Below, in pieces: positions 1 through 9,931 of a DNA stretch of 64,000 nt. The stretch covers positions 186,001 to 250,000 of the forward strand of contig NZ_JADMLG010000003.1 of assembly GCF_015674855.1 (NCBI RefSeq), in the 5' to 3' direction. Below the pieces are notes generated by a model. That model ran no database searches. It was not told where the DNA came from and was given only the letters and a program-made list of their open reading frames with translations. How positions within the stretch are numbered: position 1 is the stretch's first letter; each line of letters opens with the position of its first letter. Both the position numbers and the translations under genes were made by a program. The DNA is from Nocardia bovistercoris. GTDB lineage: Bacteria > Actinomycetota > Actinomycetes > Mycobacteriales > Mycobacteriaceae.

Positions 1-211
1 CGTAGTCCGCCAGCTTCGCCGGGGTGTCGTAGACCCCGGTGGTGCTGGCCACGTAGAAGGTCGGGAGCAGCCCGAAGGCGAGCACCCACAGCGGTGCGAC
101 GATCCGGTCGCGACGCAAGTACAGCCGCAACAACTGGCCGGTGCCCGCGAAATCGGCGGACACCCGCGCAGGCGGCACGGCCCAGCGATCATCGATGGTG
201 GCGGTACTCAT
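1..211 (-). CDS. ABC exporter permease, N-terminal part only
   Basis: The ATG lies at 211-209 and overlaps the stop of the upstream ATPase gene by four bases (ATGA). The gene runs off the left edge, so only about 70 residues are visible. After a polar N-terminus of about 40 residues, a hydrophobic segment begins ([19 protein letters not shown]). This layout is typical of large permeases of the antibiotic or polyketide exporter type (COG3559-like, usually over 500 residues). Pairing with the ATPase and the TetR gene suggests a drug or metabolite efflux pump. Assignment to ABC permease rests mainly on the operon. Confidence 0.75.
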   Translation of the reverse strand, partial: MSTATIDDRWAVPPARVSADFAGTGQLLRLYLRRDRIVAPLWVLAFGLLPTFYVASTTGVYDTPAKLADY

Positions 212-1128
212 GCGCGCACCTTCTCCCCCGACTCGACGTGGTAGTGGCGCAGGAACAGTTCCTCGAGGGTCGGCGGCGCGCTGGTGAGGCTGCGCACACC
301 GGTGTCGCCGAGCACCCGGATCAACTGACCGAGATGTTCGCCGTCCACCTGGCAGCGCAGTGTCGCGCCATCGCGTTGGATGTCGCCGACGCCGGGGATG
401 CGAGTGAGATCGCCGGGGTCGCCGAGCAATTCGGCGGTGATGGCGGTACGCGACAGGTGCCGCATCCCCGACAGCGACCCGCTCTCCACCGTGCGCCCCG
501 CCCTGATGATGGTGACCCGGTCGCACAGCGCCTCGACCTCGGACAGGATGTGGCTGGACAGCAGCACCGTGGTCCCGCGATCGCGCGCCTCCTCGGTGCA
601 TTCGCGAAAGACCTGCTCCATCAACGGATCCAGGCCCGAGGTCGGCTCATCGAGCAGCAGCAGGCGCACGTCGGAGGCGAAGGCCGATACCAGCGCGACC
701 TTCTGCCGGTTGCCCTTCGAGTACGTGCGCGCCTTCTTGCGGGGATCGAGGTCGAATCGCTCGATCAGTTCGGCGCGCCGGGCGGTGTCGATGCCGCCGC
801 GCATCCGGGCGAGCAGGTCGATGGTCTCACCGCCCGACAGCGACGGCCACAGCGTGACATCGCCTGGCACATAGGCTATTTCGCGGTGCAGGGCGACCGC
901 GTCGGTCCACGGGTCACGGCCGAACATCCGCACGCGTCCTTCGGTGGCGCGCAGGATGCCCAGAAGTATCCGCAGGGTGGTGGACTTCCCGGCGCCGTTG
1001 GGGCCGAGGAATCCGTGGATCTCCCCGTCGGCGACTTCGAGGTCGAGTCCGTCCAACGCGGCGACATGGCCGAATCGTTTTCGGAGGTCGGCGATTTCGA
1101 TTACCGGTTCGGTGGCTCGGTCGGCCAT
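208..1128 (-). CDS. ABC transporter ATP-binding protein (exporter type)
   Basis: This 306-residue ATPase would power the adjacent permease in the membrane. Walker A is GPNGAGKST (residues 42-50), the signature region is [12 protein letters not shown], and Walker B is [13 protein letters not shown], followed by the H-loop histidine in [14 protein letters not shown]-terminal extension of about 90 residues after the nucleotide-binding domain is usual for the DrrA/CcmA-like exporter branch. The start overlaps the end of the TetR gene by 28 bp and the stop overlaps the permease start, so the three genes form one operon. The substrate is unknown; antibiotics or lipids are usual for this family. Confidence 0.93.
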   Translation of the reverse strand: MADRATEPVIEIADLRKRFGHVAALDGLDLEVADGEIHGFLGPNGAGKSTTLRILLGILRATEGRVRMFGRDPWTDAVALHREIAYVPGDVTLWPSLSGGETIDLLARMRGGIDTARRAELIERFDLDPRKKARTYSKGNRQKVALVSAFASDVRLLLLDEPTSGLDPLMEQVFRECTEEARDRGTTVLLSSHILSEVEALCDRVTIIRAGRTVESGSLSGMRHLSRTAITAELLGDPGDLTRIPGVGDIQRDGATLRCQVDGEHLGQLIRVLGDTGVRSLTSAPPTLEELFLRHYHVESGEKVRA

Positions 1129-1751
1129 TTTCGCTCCTCGAGGAAGGCGTCGAGCATTGTGGGGTCGGTCAACATTCCCTGGGTGTAGAGTTCCAGCGCC
1201 GGGAAGGTGGTCTCCTCGGCGAGATCTCGAATCACCTTGCGGTAGTTGAGTTTTCCCTCGCGCTGTTGACGCATTTGGATATAGAGGTTCATCGCTCCGA
1301 CATTGCAGAGCACCAGGTATCGGGCGCGGGCGGCCGGATCGCGGCTGGGTTTGATCCGCCCGGTCGCCACGGCGTGCTGGGTGTATTTCTCGGCGTCGTC
1401 GATCATGTGCTCGAGCAGCGATTCGGCCAGCGCGCCGCCCGCTTGGAAGCTGCGCAGCATATAGGCGACCACCGGCGCGTACACCTCGATCTCGGCGAGC
1501 GCGTTGATCATGCCGGTCGGCCCCGGCGCGTCGATGGCCTTGGATTTCTCCACCCGGATGATCTCGAGCACCCGCTCGTCACAGGCGGCCCGCAGTCCCT
1601 CCTTCGATCCGAAGTGATGGTTCACCAAGCCCGGAGAGACGCCCGCCGCCGTGGCGATGGCGCGGACCCCGACCTGAAATCCGTTTTCGCCGAAAACGTC
1701 GATCGCCGCGTCGCGGATGCGGGCGGTGGTCGTGAGGTCCGCCGTGCTCAT
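1101..1751 (-). CDS. TetR family transcriptional regulator
   Basis: A 216-residue repressor-type regulator. The N-terminal helix-turn-helix is clear ([17 protein letters not shown], then [20 protein letters not shown]), followed by a ligand-binding domain with no recognised ligand. It is the first gene of an operon with the ABC ATPase and permease, the common arrangement for a self-regulated efflux system. The intergenic region towards the divergent acyl-CoA oxidase-like gene holds an inverted repeat at 1789-1824 that is a good operator candidate, so it may control both directions. The ATG at 1751 places the HTH at the normal distance from the N-terminus. Confidence 0.92.
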   Translation of the reverse strand: MSTADLTTTARIRDAAIDVFGENGFQVGVRAIATAAGVSPGLVNHHFGSKEGLRAACDERVLEIIRVEKSKAIDAPGPTGMINALAEIEVYAPVVAYMLRSFQAGGALAESLLEHMIDDAEKYTQHAVATGRIKPSRDPAARARYLVLCNVGAMNLYIQMRQQREGKLNYRKVIRDLAEETTFPALELYTQGMLTDPTMLDAFLEERKWPTEPPNR

Positions 1752-1788
1752 GACCGCGACGTGAGCGAGGCCGGTCTACGCGAATCGA

Positions 1789-1824
1789 TTAAACGCATGT
1801 TCAACATGCTAAACACTTGTTTAA
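1789..1824. promoter_or_regulatory. Probable TetR operator between divergent genes
   Basis: A perfect palindrome, GCATGTT-C-AACATGC, lies at 1795-1809. It sits inside a wider arrangement with TTAAAC at 1789 and GTTTAA ending at 1824. The outer half-sites share the pattern TTAAAC-N3-TGTT in opposite orientation. The site lies 38 bp upstream of the TetR start and about 75 bp upstream of the acyl-CoA oxidase-like start. It is much more AT-rich than its surroundings. The assignment to this TetR is an inference from position. Confidence 0.6.
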
Positions 1825-1897
1825 CCTCTCCGCAAGGGATGGATCACACTTACCGCGCCACCGGTTTGCCCCACGCCGTGCGGGCTATCGTCGGGGT

Positions 1898-3916
1898 ATG
1901 GATACCGGCAGCTCATCGACGGCGGATCAGCTTCGTGCGGCACTCGACGGCCCCTGGCGCGAGGTGCGGGAACAGGCGCGCACCCAACTCGCGGGCCCGG
2001 AGTTCGCCGGCGATCCGACCCTGGACTACCGCGCGGCGCGCACCCGCGTACTCGACCAGATGCGCGCCATCGCGAGCATGGGCATCGCCGAACGCGGCTT
2101 CCGGCGGGAGAACGGCGGTACCGGCGAACCCGGCGCCGCGGTGACCGGACTGGAGATGCTCGCCTACGCCGACCTTTCGCTGTGGGTGAAGGCGGGCGTG
2201 CAGTGGGGCCTGTTCGGCGGGGCGGTGGAGAACCTCGGCACCGAACGCCACCGCGACCACATCCGCGACCTGATGTCACTGGACCTGCTCGGCTGCTTCG
2301 CGATGACCGAATCCGGGCACGGCAGCGATGTCGCCAGCGTCGAGACCACCGCCACCTACGATTCGGCCACCGAGGAGTTCGTGATCCACTCCCCGACGCC
2401 GTCTGCGCGCAAGGACTACATCGGCGGCGCGGCCGAGCACGCCAGGATGGCCGCGGTCTTCGCCCAGCTGATCACCGGCGGCGAGAACCGAGGGGTGCAC
2501 TGTCTGCTCGTGCCGATCCGCGACGAGCACGGCGCGGATCTACCGGGTGTCACCACCTCCGACGACGGACTCAAGGGCGGGCTGCCCGGCGTCGACAACG
2601 GGCGCATCGTGTTCGACCACGTGCGTGTCCCGCGCGAGAACCTGCTCAACCGCTACGCCGACGTGGCGCCCGACGGCACCTACAGCTCCGAGATCGAGAA
2701 TCCGAGTCGCCGCTTCTTCACCACCCTCGGCACGCTGGTGCGCGGCCGGGTCAGCGTGGGCGGCGCGGCGGCGGCGGGCGCGCGTGTCGCGCTCAGCATC
2801 GCGGTCCGCTACGCGCTGAAGCGGCGCCAGTTCTCCGATCCCGACACCGGCGCCGAAACCGTGCTCCTGGACTACCGCAGCCACCAGCGCAGGCTGCTGC
2901 CCCTGCTCGCGCGCTCCTACGCGCTGGCCTTCGCGCAGAACGACCTGGTGCGCCGCATGCATCTGATCCAGACCGGCCAGAACCTCGATCCCGAGGCGCA
3001 GCGGGCGCTGGAGAAGCGGGCCGCGGGCCTGAAGGTGGCCCAGACGCGGCACGCCACCCGCGCCATCCAGGAATGCCGCGAGGCGTGCGGCGGCGCGGGC
3101 TACCTCACCGAGAACCGCCTGGTCACCCTGAAGGCCGACACCGACGTGTTCACCACCTTCGAAGGCGACAACGTGGTACTCACCCAGTTGGTCGCCAAGG
3201 AGTTGCTGACCTCCTACGCCGACGAGATCCGCGACCTCGACGCACTCGGCTGGGTGCGTTTCGCCGCGACCATGGCGGGCGATGTGGTGCGCAAGCGCTC
3301 CGGCGTGCGCCAGATGATCCAGACCATGCGCGACCGCAACGACGAATCCGTCGACGAGGCCGACCTGTCCCGCCGTTCGGTGCAGCTGCAGTTGTTCGCC
3401 GACCGGGAGGACTACCTGGTCCGCACCGCCGCGCACCGGCTGCGGGCGCGCGCCGAGGAGACCGGCCCGTTCGAGGCGTTCAACAACGCGCAGGACCACA
3501 TCCTGGCCGCGGGCACCGCGCATATCGACCGGCTGGTGCTCGAGGCGTTCATCGACGGCATCGGCGATATCGAGGATCCCGAGGCCCGCGCGCTGGCGAG
3601 CGACGTGTGCGACCTGTTCGTCTACACCCTGCTAGAGGAGAACTCGGCCTGGTTCATCATGCACCGGTTCATCTCGGTGGAACGGGCCAAGGCGGTCCGC
3701 CGCGGGGTGAACGAACTGGTCGACCGGCTGCGCCCGCACGCGCTCACCCTGGTTGAGGCCATGGGCGTACCCGAATCCATGCTGCGCGCGGCGCTGCTGG
3801 ACGACGCGAGCGTCTACGAACGCCACGGCACCCCGGAAACCGAGGGCGGGCCGACCGCCACCGAGGACGAACTCGCGACCGTGGTCGAGGAACAGCGGGA
3901 GAGCGTGCCCCGCTGA
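1898..3916 (+). CDS. Acyl-CoA oxidase / dehydrogenase family flavoprotein
   Basis: A 672-residue enzyme predicted to oxidise acyl-CoA thioesters at the alpha-beta carbons with FAD. The FAD/substrate-loop motif CFAMTESGHGSDVAS occurs near residue 130. ACGGAGYLTENR and then TTFEGDNVVLTQL follow near residue 420; the Glu in FEGDN corresponds to the catalytic base of the ACOX branch. Length and the FEGDN motif favour acyl-CoA oxidase-like proteins over ordinary ACADs of about 380 residues. The start at 1898 is chosen because the conserved sequence begins soon after; an upstream in-frame start at 1817 would cross the operator region. It may be controlled by the divergent TetR. Confidence 0.85.
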   Translation: MDTGSSSTADQLRAALDGPWREVREQARTQLAGPEFAGDPTLDYRAARTRVLDQMRAIASMGIAERGFRRENGGTGEPGAAVTGLEMLAYADLSLWVKAGVQWGLFGGAVENLGTERHRDHIRDLMSLDLLGCFAMTESGHGSDVASVETTATYDSATEEFVIHSPTPSARKDYIGGAAEHARMAAVFAQLITGGENRGVHCLLVPIRDEHGADLPGVTTSDDGLKGGLPGVDNGRIVFDHVRVPRENLLNRYADVAPDGTYSSEIENPSRRFFTTLGTLVRGRVSVGGAAAAGARVALSIAVRYALKRRQFSDPDTGAETVLLDYRSHQRRLLPLLARSYALAFAQNDLVRRMHLIQTGQNLDPEAQRALEKRAAGLKVAQTRHATRAIQECREACGGAGYLTENRLVTLKADTDVFTTFEGDNVVLTQLVAKELLTSYADEIRDLDALGWVRFAATMAGDVVRKRSGVRQMIQTMRDRNDESVDEADLSRRSVQLQLFADREDYLVRTAAHRLRARAEETGPFEAFNNAQDHILAAGTAHIDRLVLEAFIDGIGDIEDPEARALASDVCDLFVYTLLEENSAWFIMHRFISVERAKAVRRGVNELVDRLRPHALTLVEAMGVPESMLRAALLDDASVYERHGTPETEGGPTATEDELATVVEEQRESVPR

Positions 3917-3952
3917 ACCTGTCGCGGCCCTCGCCTGCCCGCCGCCACCGGT

Positions 3953-5467
3953 TCAGTACGCGCCCTCGCCGCGGGCGACAGCGCCGATGGTCTTGGCGAT
4001 GAGCAACAGGTCGAGCACCATCGACCAGTTCTCGACGTAGGACAGGTCGAGCCGGACCGAATCCTCCAGCGACAGATCGGAACGCCCGCTGACCTGCCAC
4101 AATCCGGTGACTCCCGGCTTCACGAGCAGACGGCGGCGCATCTCGCCGTCGTAGGAGTCGACCTCGCGCTGCACCTGCGGGCGCGGCCCGACCACGCTCA
4201 TCTCCCCGCGCACCACGTTCAGGAACTGCGGCAGTTCGTCGAGGCTGAACTTGCGGATGATCCGCCCGACCGGGGTGACGCGCGGATCGTCCTTCATCTT
4301 GAAGAACACCGGGTTGCCGCCGTTGCGTTCGATGAGGGCCGCCACGTGACGGTCCGCGTCGGTGTACATGCTGCGGAACTTGATCATGCGGAAGGGTTTG
4401 CCGCCGCGGCCGATGCGTTCGGACAGGTAGAACACCGGCCCAGGACTGGTGACCTTGACCGCCACCGCGATGACGAGCAGCGCGGGCAGGATCGCGAGCA
4501 GCACCGTCAGCGAGAAACAGATGTCGAAGACCGCCTTGCCGGTGGATTTGGCGCGGTCGTATTGCGGTTTGGCGATGTGCAGCATCGGCATGCCCGCCAC
4601 CAGCCGGTTGGTGAGCCTGGCGCCAGAGATGTCGACCACGCCGGGGGCGACGATGAGGTCGACGCCGAGCGGGTCGAGTTCCCATGCCATGCGGCGCAAT
4701 TCGGCGGGGCCGAGGTTGTCGGTGGTGGTGACGGCCACGGTGTCGGCGCCGCTGCGGCGCACCGCCTCGACCACCGAGCGGTCGTCGCCGACCACCGAGA
4801 TCGTGCGCCCCGACGCCTGCACGCCGTGGCCGACGCTGCCCGGAATGCCGTCCGGGACGCAGACGCCGACCACCCGGTAGCCGGATTTCGGATCGCGGGA
4901 GAACGCGGTCGCCATGGCCTGCGCCGCCTCGGGCGCGCCGACCACGAGGACCGCCGTGAGGAATTCGCCGCGTTCGTGTCGGCGGCCGCGCGCGTGCAGC
5001 CGCCAGCACAGCCTGCTGAGCATCAGCCCCAGCAGTCCGAGCGGCAGGGCGATGGCCAGATACCCCCTGGCGAACTCGATCTGGAAGATCAGCGCGACGA
5101 TGGCGAGCACCCCGAACAGCCGCAGCGTCGCCGATACCAGCCGCCGGTATTCCTCGCTGCCGGTGCCGACCACCTGGGGCGAGCGGGTGCTGCCGACGAC
5201 GAGCAAGGTCATCCATGCCCCGATCAGCAGGCCGGAGACGACGGCGTAGCCGACCTCGTAGGACATCGACCAGGCCAGCGGCGGCGCGGCCGGGCCGCCG
5301 AAGCGGATGATCTGCGCCGAGAACACCGCGACGGTGATCACCGCGAAATCGGTGACCTCGAGCCGTTTGACGTAGTCGGCCTGCCAGCGTTCGCGTGGCG
5401 AACGCGGCTCGTCGGGCGCCTGTGCGGCGGCCTCCGGCTCCTCGCCGTCGGAGAGCTCGTAGCTCAT
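3953..5467 (-). CDS. Polyprenyl-phosphate sugar-1-phosphate transferase (exopolysaccharide)
   Basis: A 504-residue membrane enzyme that starts exopolysaccharide or glycolipid synthesis by moving a sugar-1-phosphate from a nucleotide sugar to undecaprenyl or decaprenyl phosphate. Several hydrophobic segments fill residues 35-170, followed by a Rossmann-like CoA-binding-type region and the C-terminal bacterial sugar transferase domain. That domain holds [42 protein letters not shown] and [17 protein letters not shown]. The ATG at 5467 follows a GGGGGAAG ribosome-binding site; a GTG two codons earlier is possible. The RmlC-like gene about 600 bp upstream fits surface sugar synthesis. It converges with the acyl-CoA oxidase gene, 36 bp apart. 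Confidence 0.9.
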   Translation of the reverse strand: MSYELSDGEEPEAAAQAPDEPRSPRERWQADYVKRLEVTDFAVITVAVFSAQIIRFGGPAAPPLAWSMSYEVGYAVVSGLLIGAWMTLLVVGSTRSPQVVGTGSEEYRRLVSATLRLFGVLAIVALIFQIEFARGYLAIALPLGLLGLMLSRLCWRLHARGRRHERGEFLTAVLVVGAPEAAQAMATAFSRDPKSGYRVVGVCVPDGIPGSVGHGVQASGRTISVVGDDRSVVEAVRRSGADTVAVTTTDNLGPAELRRMAWELDPLGVDLIVAPGVVDISGARLTNRLVAGMPMLHIAKPQYDRAKSTGKAVFDICFSLTVLLAILPALLVIAVAVKVTSPGPVFYLSERIGRGGKPFRMIKFRSMYTDADRHVAALIERNGGNPVFFKMKDDPRVTPVGRIIRKFSLDELPQFLNVVRGEMSVVGPRPQVQREVDSYDGEMRRRLLVKPGVTGLWQVSGRSDLSLEDSVRLDLSYVENWSMVLDLLLIAKTIGAVARGEGAY

Positions 5468-6080
5468 GAACACCTGCTTCCCCCTGGAGAGAATCTGTCG
5501 CCCCCGATCCGCGTCGACCGGTCACCCGAGGCACATGTGGTGGTCGCCACGGATGATCGGTCGATCGGCGTCCGCAGGGAGATTGTTACAGACCACGAGA
5601 TGACCCACATATCCGTCGTTCGGTGTCATCCACCACCCGCGTCGGTAGCCGAAGATTCGCCGAAACGCGTGGTGTGCCATAGCCATAGCACATTACATCG
5701 CGGGTGCGATGGCGCAAATGGGACATCTCATGACCGGAACCGGCTCCCATACCGCACATCTCACCGACAGGCGAGATAGCCGATCGAATGCCGAATGCCC
5801 CACCCCACGCCCGCGTGTCCGAAAACAGCCAGCGCGCACCCGATTTCACCGGGTGCGTCGGATACTAAGATGTAACGCGGGCGCGGGTCCGCTCGACGTC
5901 AAGGCCAAGCCGGATCCGCAACGGCCGACGGGCGATTCCTCCCCCGCTGATCGACACGAGAGACGGCAACCGATGAAGGTCGTATCGCCCTACCGCGGGC
6001 GCCCGCGCGACAGAACCGACGACATGCGCCCGCGATCCGCGCCGATGTCCGGCCCGCATTCGCTCGTTCGCCGCGCGGGC
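5468..6080. other. Gene-free region between two sugar genes
   Basis: About 610 bp upstream of the sugar transferase gene. The part from 5580 to 5780 is less GC-rich than the coding DNA and holds AT-rich patches such as CATAGCCATAGCACATTAC near 5680, plausible for a promoter region. I see no ORF with actinobacterial codon bias or a recognisable product, no strong hairpin and no repeat. Confidence 0.5.
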
Positions 6081-6650
6081 TCAGCCGCGACGGCCCTGCC
6101 AGACAATGCGCAGCAGGTGCTCCCAGCTCCCCGCCGCCGCGTCGCGCGGCGAGATCGCGGTCAGTGGCAGCGGCCATTCGATGCCGAGATCGGCGTCGTC
6201 GTGCGCCACCGCGATATCCTCGGCGGGATCGTGCGGGCGGTCGATCCGGTAGCACACGTCCGCGGTCGCGGTCAGCGCCTGGAAGCCGTGCAGGAATCCG
6301 GGCGGCACGTACAGGTGCCGGAATTCGATGTCGTCGAGCCGGAACGCCTGCGTGCGGCCGAAGGTCGGCGATCCGGGCCTGATGTCGACGAGGACATCGT
6401 GCACCGCGCCGTTGGCGCAACGCACCAGCTTCGCCTCGCCGCGTCCGGAACGGCCGTGCATGCCGCGGATCACCCCGCGCGCGGAACGGGACTGGGAATC
6501 CTGGACGAAGGACGCGCTCGCGCCGGGCACGCCGAGCCGCTCGTCGAATATCTCCGCGTCGAAGGTCCTGGTGAACAGTCCGCGGTCGTCATGGAAAGGC
6601 CGAGGAATCAGCTCGAGAACATCGGCGAGCTCGGTCTGCTCGATACGCAC
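6081..6650 (-). CDS. dTDP-4-dehydrorhamnose 3,5-epimerase family protein (RmlC-like)
   Basis: A 189-residue cupin-fold protein. Family landmarks appear in order: FHDDRGLFTRTF (residues 19-30), the active-site histidine in RGMHG (His65), VDIRPGSPTFGR, VPPGFLHGF and a C-terminal Asp in DADLGIEWP, which matches the His-Asp dyad of RmlC. The known reaction converts dTDP-4-keto-6-deoxyglucose to dTDP-4-keto-rhamnose. The glutamine usual after the active-site histidine (RGxHxQ) is replaced here by glycine-arginine, so it may act on another 4-keto sugar. No rmlA, rmlB or rmlD lies nearby. It is transcribed towards the sugar transferase. Confidence 0.87.
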   Translation of the reverse strand: MRIEQTELADVLELIPRPFHDDRGLFTRTFDAEIFDERLGVPGASASFVQDSQSRSARGVIRGMHGRSGRGEAKLVRCANGAVHDVLVDIRPGSPTFGRTQAFRLDDIEFRHLYVPPGFLHGFQALTATADVCYRIDRPHDPAEDIAVAHDDADLGIEWPLPLTAISPRDAAAGSWEHLLRIVWQGRRG

Positions 6651-6879
6651 CGCGACATCCTGTCATGACGGCAGCACCGCCGCCACGCACGGATTCCGCG
6701 CTCGAATCCGATCCGCGCCCGTGCCGGGGAACGGAGGTCGCGCCCCTGCCCTGATCTTCCAGGCCCTGCCACCGCGAGTCCGAATGGGCGACCCGAATTC
6801 GCCGCACCGCAACATTGCGGTAATCGGGTCAGCACCACGCGGTTGATAGGAACATGCACTGCGTTTTTCCGATCACCAT

Positions 6880-6918
6880 CACATTCCGTCACCCGCACCG
6901 GGATATCGGCGGAATGTG
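6880..6918 (+). promoter_or_regulatory. Inverted repeat upstream of the porin gene
   Basis: CACATTCCG at 6880-6888 is repeated inverted as CGGAATGTG at 6910-6918, with a 21-base spacer, ending 21 bases before the porin ATG. It could be a 5' leader stem-loop or a spaced operator. The sequence does not distinguish these. Confidence 0.4.
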
Positions 6919-6939
6919 CCGAAGTAGAAAGAACATCTG

Positions 6940-7587
6940 ATGAGGGCTACCCACGGGCTCCTGACGCGGAGCGCGCGCGGCGCACGAATCCTCGCCATCT
7001 CCTCGATCCTCGCCGCGAGCCTCGCGCTCGGCGGCGGACCGGCGAGCGCGGCGGTGGACAGCAGCAACAGCGTGGTCGACAGCACAGGTCGCGCGGTCGA
7101 GGCCGTCCAGGCCGACACCAGGATCGATTTCGTGCCGCCGCTGGACGGGAATCCGCTGTCCCGGGAATGGTTCCACGACGGCACCGCGGCCTACAAGGTC
7201 ACCGGACCCGACGCCGAGAACTGGCGCGGGCGCGTCACCATCGGCTATCAGGTCGGCTATCCGGCCACCGTCGGCGGACGCATCCGCTTCGAGTACTCGA
7301 CGCCGGGACTCGGGGTCGAACTCGGCGGCTCCAACGGCGGACTGCTGAAGATCGACAGCCTGATCCCCAAGGCCGGCGTGGAACTCGACGTCGGCTTCGG
7401 GCCCGGCATCCAGACCTTCGAATGCGCGGCGGGCGATATCTCGGGTCCGGAGGGGTTCATTCGCCTCGCGGGCTTCCACGGTTCGGTCACCGGCGTGCTC
7501 GGCGCGACCAATATCCGCCCGTTCGTCCGCATCGTCAGCGCGGGCGGTGACACCGTGATCACCTACGGCAAACCCTGGACCATCTGA
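6940..7587 (+). CDS. MspA family porin, secreted
   Basis: A 215-residue precursor with a signal peptide (hydrophobic core ILAISSILAASLALGGG, probable cleavage after ASA near residue 38). The mature part follows the MspA pattern: PLDGNPLSREWFHDG (MspA has RLTREWFHSG), GYQVGYP, a conserved GPGIQ, HGSVTGVLG, RPFVRI and a C-terminal GDTVITYGKPW. MspA proteins assemble as octameric channels in the mycolate outer membrane and admit small hydrophilic solutes. This gene strongly supports a mycolic-acid bacterium. A strong terminator follows at 7602. Confidence 0.95.
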   Translation: MRATHGLLTRSARGARILAISSILAASLALGGGPASAAVDSSNSVVDSTGRAVEAVQADTRIDFVPPLDGNPLSREWFHDGTAAYKVTGPDAENWRGRVTIGYQVGYPATVGGRIRFEYSTPGLGVELGGSNGGLLKIDSLIPKAGVELDVGFGPGIQTFECAAGDISGPEGFIRLAGFHGSVTGVLGATNIRPFVRIVSAGGDTVITYGKPWTI

Positions 7588-7601
7588 GGTCGCCGCACGT
7601 G

Positions 7602-7635
7602 GCCGTCCGGATCCACCGCAGCGGATCCGGACGGC
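7602..7635 (+). terminator. Rho-independent terminator after the porin gene
   Basis: A perfect 13-bp stem (GCCGTCCGGATCC / GGATCCGGACGGC) encloses an 8-base loop. CCCTTTT follows shortly after. It lies between the convergent porin and PH-domain genes and could serve both. Confidence 0.88.
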
Positions 7636-7651
7636 AGCAACCCTTTTCGAG

Positions 7652-8131
7652 TCATCGGACGATGAGCGCCGAGGGCTGGTACTCCCGGATGGTGTGTGCG
7701 ATGGCGTCGGCGGAGGCCCGCAGATCGGCGGTGTCGATGCGATAGGGATCGAAGCGACGCGCGACGACGGTGAGCCTGCCGTACCGGCCGCCCGCGATGT
7801 GGATCAACTCGATCTCCGACCAGTCGAACGCGGTCACCAGCCCGCCGTGCCAGTGGGTGAGCCCCTCGGGGGTGATCACCAGGCGCGGCGTGGTGCGCCA
7901 GATCTCCCGCGCCGCCCACAGCCCGACCGCGCCGACGGCGCACCACATCAGGCCGAGCACCACGCCGAATTCGACGCCGGAACGGTCCGCGCGCGACACC
8001 TCGCTGCCGACCGAGAGCAGCGCCGACACCACCACCGCGACACCGGCGCCGCCGAACAGGAAGCCCGCGGCCAGACACAGCCAGGTATCGAGCAGCGCCG
8101 ACGGCGACTGTCGATAGGTTGTCGACGACAT
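7652..8131 (-). CDS. PH-domain-like membrane protein
   Basis: A 159-residue protein of unknown role. Two hydrophobic segments lie near residues 15-40 and 52-70 (VVLGLMWCAVGAVGLWAA). They are followed by a soluble C-terminal region resembling small bacterial PH domains (RLVITPEGLTHWHG, FDWSEIELIHI). The domain is known as a membrane-associated fold without enzymatic activity. ATG at 8131 is chosen because it begins a continuous, well-biased reading frame; a longer in-frame extension would overlap the divergent nucleotidase gene. No partner is evident. Confidence 0.7.
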   Translation of the reverse strand: MSSTTYRQSPSALLDTWLCLAAGFLFGGAGVAVVVSALLSVGSEVSRADRSGVEFGVVLGLMWCAVGAVGLWAAREIWRTTPRLVITPEGLTHWHGGLVTAFDWSEIELIHIAGGRYGRLTVVARRFDPYRIDTADLRASADAIAHTIREYQPSALIVR

Positions 8132-8236
8132 GGGAACCACCGTCGTGTCGAAGACCGAGATCAACACGGTAAGTGTACGGCCGTTGTTCAGGATATGGTG
8201 GGTGCGCGAACGCGGCGCGCATGGGAAAGTCGGCCT

Positions 8237-9931
8237 ATGAGCGAGCGCAGCCGTATCACCGGCGTCATCATCGGACTCCTGACCCTCGCCCTCCTCACCA
8301 CCTCCTGCTCCGGCCGCGACGACGATTCCGGCTCGGCGCCCGTTTCGCCCCCCGGCCCGGTCCCGCTGGTGTCGACCAACGATCTCACCGGGGCGAATCC
8401 GGACGAGATACACCTGTTCGGATTCAACGACCTGCACGGCAATCTGCAACCGCCGCAGGGGTCGACCGGCAAGATCGCCGGACACGACGCGGGCGGAGCG
8501 GTGTACCTGGCCACCCACATGGCCAGGTTGAAGGCCGCATACCCGGCGAGCGCGGTCCTGGCCGCGGGCGACAACATCGGGGCAAGCCCGCTGGTATCGG
8601 GCCTGTTCCACGACGAACCAACCGTCACGTTCATGAACTCGCTCGGCGTCGCGGCCTCGGCCGTCGGCAATCACGAATTCGACGACGGCGTCATCGAATT
8701 GACCCGCATGCAGCAGGGCGGATGTTCGTTCGAGGGCTGCTCGCCCGGCGCGCCGTTCACCGGCGCGGCCTTCCCGTACCTGGCCGCCAATGTCACCGAC
8801 GCGGCGGGCAAACAGCCCCCGGGGTTGCGGGCCTGGACCATGCTCGAGGTCGGGGGACGCAAGATCGGCGTGGTCGGCACGGTGACGCCGGACACCGTGA
8901 ACATCGTGTTCCCCGAAGGCATTCGCGGCTACAGTTTCGGCGACGACGTGGCCGCCGTCAACGCCTACGTGCCGGAGATGAAGGCGGCGGGCGCGCAGGC
9001 GATCGTGGCGCTGGTACACGACGGCGGCTCGCAGCGCGCGGCCACCCCCGACTACAACGGCTGCGAGAACATCAGCCGCGAGGTCACCGACCTGGCGGGA
9101 CGCACCGATCCCGCGGTCCGCGCGATCGTCACCGGGCACACCCACCAGCCCTACGTGTGCTCGATCGACGGCAAGGTGGTCACCCAGGCCGCCTCCTACG
9201 GCAGGCTCATCACCGACATCACACTGCGTTTCGGCGCGGACGGCGTCAAAGCCTCGGCGGTGAACCGAGTCGTGACCCGCGAGGTCACCCCGGACGCGCC
9301 GACCGCCGCCCTCATCGACTTCTTCACCACCCAGGCAGCGCCGCGCGCGGGCCGGGTGGTCGGCGCGGCCGAGGCCACCCTGCCGCAGACTCCGCTGCCC
9401 TCCGGTGAGTCGCCGCTGGGCAATGTGATCGCCGACGCGATGTTGACCGTCACCGCGCAGCCCGCGTCGGCGGTCGCGGCGTTCATGAATCCGGGCGGAG
9501 TCCGCTCCGACCTGAAACCCGGCGCGATCACCTTCGGCGACATCTTCACGGTGCAGCCCTTCGGCAATCAGGTGGTGACGGTCACCCTCACCGGTCAGCA
9601 GATCATGCGACTGCTGGAACAGCAGTGGGACAACGCGAGCAAACCCACGGTGCTCTCCCCCGCCGGAATCAGCTACAGCTACACCGAATCCGCGCCGAAG
9701 GATCGCAAGATCGTCGCCGACAGCGTGCGCATCGGCGGGCAGCCGTTGAATCCGGTGGCGACCTATCGCATCACCACCAACAGTTTCCTGGCCTCAGGCG
9801 GCGACGGATTCTCGGTGTTCGCCGAAGGCACCGACAAAACGGTCGGGCCGATGGATCTCGACGCCTTCGAATCCTTCCTGAACGCCCGTCCCCCGGTCCA
9901 GGCGCCGCAGCCGCGCGTCGAGAAGAAGTAG
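8237..9931 (+). CDS. 5'-nucleotidase / metallophosphoesterase lipoprotein
   Basis: A 564-residue exported enzyme predicted to hydrolyse nucleotides or cyclic nucleotides outside the membrane, supplying phosphate and nucleosides. An N-terminal signal peptide ends in the lipobox LLTTSC. The metallophosphatase domain carries FGFNDLHGN, AAGDNIGAS, GNHEFDDG, ALVHDGG and GHTHQPY, the metal-binding set of the 5'-nucleotidase/UshA family. The C-terminal domain has PSGESPLGNVIADAM and FMNPGGVRSDL, typical of the substrate-binding 5_nucleotid_C domain. It has its own strong terminator and no evident operon partner. Confidence 0.93.
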   Translation: MSERSRITGVIIGLLTLALLTTSCSGRDDDSGSAPVSPPGPVPLVSTNDLTGANPDEIHLFGFNDLHGNLQPPQGSTGKIAGHDAGGAVYLATHMARLKAAYPASAVLAAGDNIGASPLVSGLFHDEPTVTFMNSLGVAASAVGNHEFDDGVIELTRMQQGGCSFEGCSPGAPFTGAAFPYLAANVTDAAGKQPPGLRAWTMLEVGGRKIGVVGTVTPDTVNIVFPEGIRGYSFGDDVAAVNAYVPEMKAAGAQAIVALVHDGGSQRAATPDYNGCENISREVTDLAGRTDPAVRAIVTGHTHQPYVCSIDGKVVTQAASYGRLITDITLRFGADGVKASAVNRVVTREVTPDAPTAALIDFFTTQAAPRAGRVVGAAEATLPQTPLPSGESPLGNVIADAMLTVTAQPASAVAAFMNPGGVRSDLKPGAITFGDIFTVQPFGNQVVTVTLTGQQIMRLLEQQWDNASKPTVLSPAGISYSYTESAPKDRKIVADSVRIGGQPLNPVATYRITTNSFLASGGDGFSVFAEGTDKTVGPMDLDAFESFLNARPPVQAPQPRVEKK

